Origin: Lachnospiraceae bacterium
GTDB taxonomy: Bacteria; Bacillota; Clostridia; Lachnospirales; Lachnospiraceae
DNA length: 64,000 nt
Direction of reading: 5' to 3'
NCBI GenBank assembly: GCA_017434885.1
Contig: JAFSGE010000005.1
Location: 124,001-188,000, forward strand
Both the position numbers and the translations under genes were made by a program. A model generated the notes under the pieces. The model was not told the DNA's origin. It saw only the letters and a list, made by a program, of their open reading frames with translations, and ran no database searches. Below, in pieces: positions 61,627-64,000 of this stretch (position 1 is the stretch's first letter; the number at the start of each line of letters is the position of its first letter).

Positions 61627-62514
61627 CTATTTTAACCCAAATTCCGCCAAAAGTACATCCTGATAATCAGTGTCAACCGCCGCCTTAATGATATCTTCTG
61701 TACGCCCTGCTTCAGCTAACAGTATAATTAACTGGTTTATTTGATTTTTTCCTTCCTTCTGTCCTTCCTCGCGGGCCATTTGTTCTATTTCCCATGACTT
61801 CATATAATTGACACCCACCTCTCTGCGTTTCTTTACTTTATCAACAAGTTCTGAAACGGATGCAATATCTCCATTGGTGATATTCTCAGCCGTAGATTTC
61901 TCTATGTATTTTAGCATATCTTTCAGTTCCTGACTAGGGTTTCCTTCTGTTCCTTTTGTATATAGATAAATTTTTCTCGCTCCGTCTTCATAAGGAATGG
62001 AAGTATCCTCTATGCAACGGTTTCCCACTGTATACACCATACGGTTTTTCCCAAAGGGGTCATATGGCAGAATAACGATAATAAAAACATTTGGGAGTTT
62101 GCCATAACCGGCACCTGTAGAGAGAAGTTTAGTGTCAATCAGTCCGTGATAATAGCGCATACGCTTGGGAAGTGTTTCCTTTTCATAAGTATTGTTTGGC
62201 TCAATGTCATAAATAGTCGGAAGGATTTCCACATCAGACATTTTGCTTCCATCTTCATCCACCACTTCCTCAATATAGGCATCTAAACGAATACCATGTT
62301 TGTTCGTATCAATTCCCGGAATGTTCTTTTGAGGAACAATTTTAACCTTACGGATAGGTTTCCCCAAAATAGTTTTCAAAAGGATTCTGGCAAACTCTTC
62401 ACCGTCCTCCTCCTGCATCAGCAGTTCCTGAAATAGGAAGTTGTCAATTACATTCAAATCCTCCAGTTTTCGAAATTCACGTTTCGTAACAATTTCATTG
62501 TTGTTTTGCATCAT
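61627..62514 (-). CDS. Rpn-family/PD-(D/E)XK nuclease, transposase-like
   Basis: The 295-residue protein fits the PDDEXK_2 family of recombination-promoting nucleases, with FLFQELLMQEEDGEEFARIL, GIRLDAYIEEVVDEDG and IYDIEPNNTYEKETLPKRMR supplying the acidic nuclease motifs (D in RLDA, E in DIEP). The C-terminal helices include MAREEGQKEGKNQIN. The start is MMQNNNE after AAGGAGAT. Such genes are often multicopy in Lachnospiraceae and move between sites. No terminal repeats were found on either side. Its insertion into the glycan island is unrelated to the sugar genes. Confidence 0.85.
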   Translation of the reverse strand: MMQNNNEIVTKREFRKLEDLNVIDNFLFQELLMQEEDGEEFARILLKTILGKPIRKVKIVPQKNIPGIDTNKHGIRLDAYIEEVVDEDGSKMSDVEILPTIYDIEPNNTYEKETLPKRMRYYHGLIDTKLLSTGAGYGKLPNVFIIVILPYDPFGKNRMVYTVGNRCIEDTSIPYEDGARKIYLYTKGTEGNPSQELKDMLKYIEKSTAENITNGDIASVSELVDKVKKRREVGVNYMKSWEIEQMAREEGQKEGKNQINQLIILLAEAGRTEDIIKAAVDTDYQDVLLAEFGLK

Positions 62515-62778
62515 AGGCAAAATCTCCTTTCATAGTAAAATTAAAAGATTGAGTAAATACGGCGAGACTGCCGGCAAAATCAAACTGCCGGACAAAGTTG
62601 CCGGAGCTTCCTAAAGGAAGCATGATACAGCGCAAAAGAGGTCACACTGTAAAATAAATAAGGCTTGTCAAGAAAGACGCCTTAGATATTAACGAAATTA
62701 TATAACAATAAAACGATTATTGCAAATACATTTTATAACATTTCCGCAATCATTTCAAAGATATCCCTTTCAAAAACA
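62515..62778. other. non-coding spacer with short hairpins upstream of the Rpn-type gene
   Basis: The part near the Rpn-type gene has three TGCCGG copies (62569, 62586, 62599) and a perfect small hairpin GCTTCC-TAAA-GGAAGC (62606-62621). A consensus TTGACA (minus, 62672-62667) has no good -10 at 16-18 bp. The rest is AT-rich without structure. Confidence 0.4.
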
Positions 62779-62807
62779 TTGCCAAACGTTTTTTTCTCAT
62801 ATATACT
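62779..62807 (+). promoter_or_regulatory. promoter of the second GtrB-like gene
   Basis: TTGCCA, a 17-bp spacer and TATACT, 35 bp before the start codon. Confidence 0.7.
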
Positions 62808-62841
62808 ATGGTTATGGTTCGCTTAAAGAAAGGGGCATCTT

Positions 62842-63771
62842 ATGCAAAACGATAAATTACTTTCGGTCATCATTCCTTCTTACAATGAGCAGGATATGAT
62901 TGCCCAAACTTTCAAAACCGTAAAAGAAATCATGGACGGAGCTTCCATCCCCTTTGAAATTATATTTGTGGACGACGGTTCCAAAGATATGACATATGCC
63001 AATATTACAGAACTTGCCGATAGCAACGCAGAAGTCAAGGGTATCTCCTTTTCCCGAAACTTCGGCAAAGAATCTGCTATCTTTGCCGGACTGGAAAGTG
63101 CTGCCGGAGCCTGTTGTGTCATCATGGACTGCGACCTACAGCATCCGCCGGCTACCATTGTGGAAATGTACAGACTTTGGGAACAGGGTTATGATGTTGT
63201 GGAAGGTGTCAAATCCTCCCGTGGCAAAGAAACACCTATTCACAAGTTTTGCGCAAACAGTTTTTACGGCATTATCAGCAAATTAACCGATATCGACATG
63301 ACAAATGCTTCCGATTTTAAACTCTTGGACAGGCGTGCCATAGAGGCATTGCTTCTTATGCCGGAACGCACTCCCTTTTTCCGTGCCCTTTCCTCATGGA
63401 TAGGCTTTAAGACAGCTACCGTTTCCTTTGAGGTACAGGAGCGTACAGTGGGTACTTCCAAATGGTCCATGTGGAGTCTTGTTAAATATGCTATCCGCAA
63501 TATTACATCCTTTTCAGGCGCACCCATGCAATTTGTAACATTTATGGGATGGGTGATGCTTATTTTTTCTTTTATTTTTGCCATCCAGTCCTTATACCGT
63601 TATTTCACCGGTACTGCCTTGGAAGGCTTCACTACCGTTATTCTGCTTTTGCTGATTATCGGCAGTGTACTTATGATCAGTCTTGGAATTATCGGACATT
63701 ATATTTCCAGAATTTATGATGAAATTAAAGGAAGACCCAGATATATCATTAGTAAAAGGTGCGGTTATTAA
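62842..63771 (+). CDS. GtrB-like polyprenyl-phosphate glycosyltransferase
   Basis: The 309-residue paralogue of the eps-operon head gene has LSVIIPSYNEQDMIAQTFKT, EIIFVDDGSKDMTYANITEL, SFSRNFGKESAIFAGLESA and VIMDCDLQHPPATIVEMYRL. GTSKWSMWSLVKYAIRNITS leads into two membrane helices (about 230-255 and 262-290). It makes an undecaprenyl-phosphate monosaccharide on the inner face. GAAAGGGGCATCTT precedes the ATG. It is monocistronic, with no flippase or GT-C directly beside it, so it may serve one of the distant GT-C proteins. Confidence 0.92.
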   Translation: MQNDKLLSVIIPSYNEQDMIAQTFKTVKEIMDGASIPFEIIFVDDGSKDMTYANITELADSNAEVKGISFSRNFGKESAIFAGLESAAGACCVIMDCDLQHPPATIVEMYRLWEQGYDVVEGVKSSRGKETPIHKFCANSFYGIISKLTDIDMTNASDFKLLDRRAIEALLLMPERTPFFRALSSWIGFKTATVSFEVQERTVGTSKWSMWSLVKYAIRNITSFSGAPMQFVTFMGWVMLIFSFIFAIQSLYRYFTGTALEGFTTVILLLLIIGSVLMISLGIIGHYISRIYDEIKGRPRYIISKRCGY

Positions 63772-63788
63772 TCCGCACCTTCATCATT
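63756..63788. terminator. bidirectional terminator overlapping both stop codons
   Basis: AAGGTGCGG and CCGCACCTT form a perfect 9-bp stem. The stop codons of the convergent GT2 and LytTR genes share the loop. Confidence 0.7.
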
Positions 63789-64000
63789 TATTTTTTCGTA
63801 TTTATATATTCCTAACTTTTCCCACGCATATTCCCTAAATTTATCACTTATATAACACGATGTTTTATTAGAAAAAATAATCTTTTTCTTCTCAACATGA
63901 CTAACATATTTTAAGTTAACCACGTAGCTTGTATGAACTCTCAAAAATCCATAACCGCAAAACATCTTCTCTAGCTCTGCCAATTTACCGCGAATCAATG
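63768..64000 (-). CDS. C-terminal part of a third LytTR-type regulator, cut by window edge
   Basis: About 77 residues are visible. KLAELEKMFCGYGFLRVHTS and YVVNLKYVSHVEKKKIIFSN are the LytTR DNA-binding motifs (FLRVHTSYVVN). The C-terminus after the last strand (YISDKFREYAWEKLG) matches the family. The upstream receiver or sensor part lies outside the window. An internal ATG at 63998 is unlikely to be the start. Confidence 0.85.
   Translation of the reverse strand, partial: LIRGKLAELEKMFCGYGFLRVHTSYVVNLKYVSHVEKKKIIFSNKTSCYISDKFREYAWEKLGIYKYEKINDEGAD

Noticed and set aside
62569..62604. Three TGCCGG copies upstream of the Rpn-type gene
   Set aside because: Spacing is irregular (17 and 13 bp) and copies are short; not a CRISPR and not clearly an operator.
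1..64000. CRISPR arrays, tRNA, rRNA and riboswitches
   Set aside because: Looked for repeat-spacer patterns, tRNA-like cloverleaf ends and known aptamer cores by eye; none convincing.

Overview
The window looks like a chromosomal segment of a low-to-mid-GC Clostridia member, most likely Lachnospiraceae. The evidence is strong AGGAGG-type ribosome binding sites, Firmicutes-style TTGACA/TATAAT promoters, an AgrB/AgrD-type peptide system, several LytTR regulators, EpsG- and CotH-type proteins, and short T-tailed hairpin terminators. I saw no rRNA, tRNA, CRISPR array or intact insertion sequence.

Bases 1-10,860 hold housekeeping and envelope genes: the N-terminal part of a secreted cell-wall protein (minus), dinB, a flavin reductase with a tail-anchored coiled-coil partner, a small alarmone synthetase, a PAQR/haemolysin III protein, galE, a eukaryotic-type UDP-sugar pyrophosphorylase, an M19 dipeptidase and pseB. 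A 47-residue membrane protein gene at 8483-8626 lies behind five cGTTAA repeats at exact 11-bp spacing, which resemble a PhoP/PhoB box.

Bases 10,940-23,133 are one minus-strand exopolysaccharide operon reading from 23,133 downward, with its own promoter. It encodes a GtrB-like transferase, a GT2, a priming polyprenyl glycosylphosphotransferase, a Wzz protein fused to a degenerate kinase-like domain, three more GT2s, two GT4-type transferases, an EpsG-type polymerase and a GT-C membrane transferase. No Wzx flippase was found. pseB follows with its own promoter.

Bases 23,327-27,824 are a regulatory island with an agr-type quorum-sensing locus in the order response regulator, kinase, agrD, agrB. 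The agrD gene is only 49 codons. Two promoters there carry TGTAATAATTA-like direct repeats at a 22-bp period, the geometry expected for LytTR binding. One drives agrD-agrB; the other points into the leader of an XRE regulator. A second LytTR regulator is adjacent.

Bases 28,057-43,176 hold a pair of half-size EamA transporters, an SGNH-like protein lacking the usual serine motif, a long imperfect palindrome, a DltD/AlgX-like protein with an MBOAT acyltransferase, a broken membrane glycosyltransferase gene, an anchored GH78 rhamnosidase, and a plus-strand operon (FAD oxidoreductase, GT-C, UbiA prenyltransferase, HAD phosphatase) that looks like a polyprenyl-phosphate-pentose module.

Bases 43,182-55,037 are a ten-gene minus-strand operon combining two extracytoplasmic CotH-like kinases, a VTC-type polyphosphate polymerase domain, DUF4956, GT-C proteins, GT2s, a DegT aminotransferase and an FAD oxidoreductase. 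Bases 55,205-64,000 add two more GT-C proteins, a radical SAM/SPASM protein, an SGNH lipoprotein, a UDP-glucuronate-epimerase-like protein, an Rpn-type nuclease, another GtrB-like transferase and the end of a third LytTR regulator.

Overall this is a surface-glycan island. Nucleotide-sugar enzymes feed a Wzy-type polymer, while several polyprenyl-phosphate-sugar synthases and up to seven GT-C transferases probably decorate it outside the membrane. A peptide quorum-sensing system sits in its middle.
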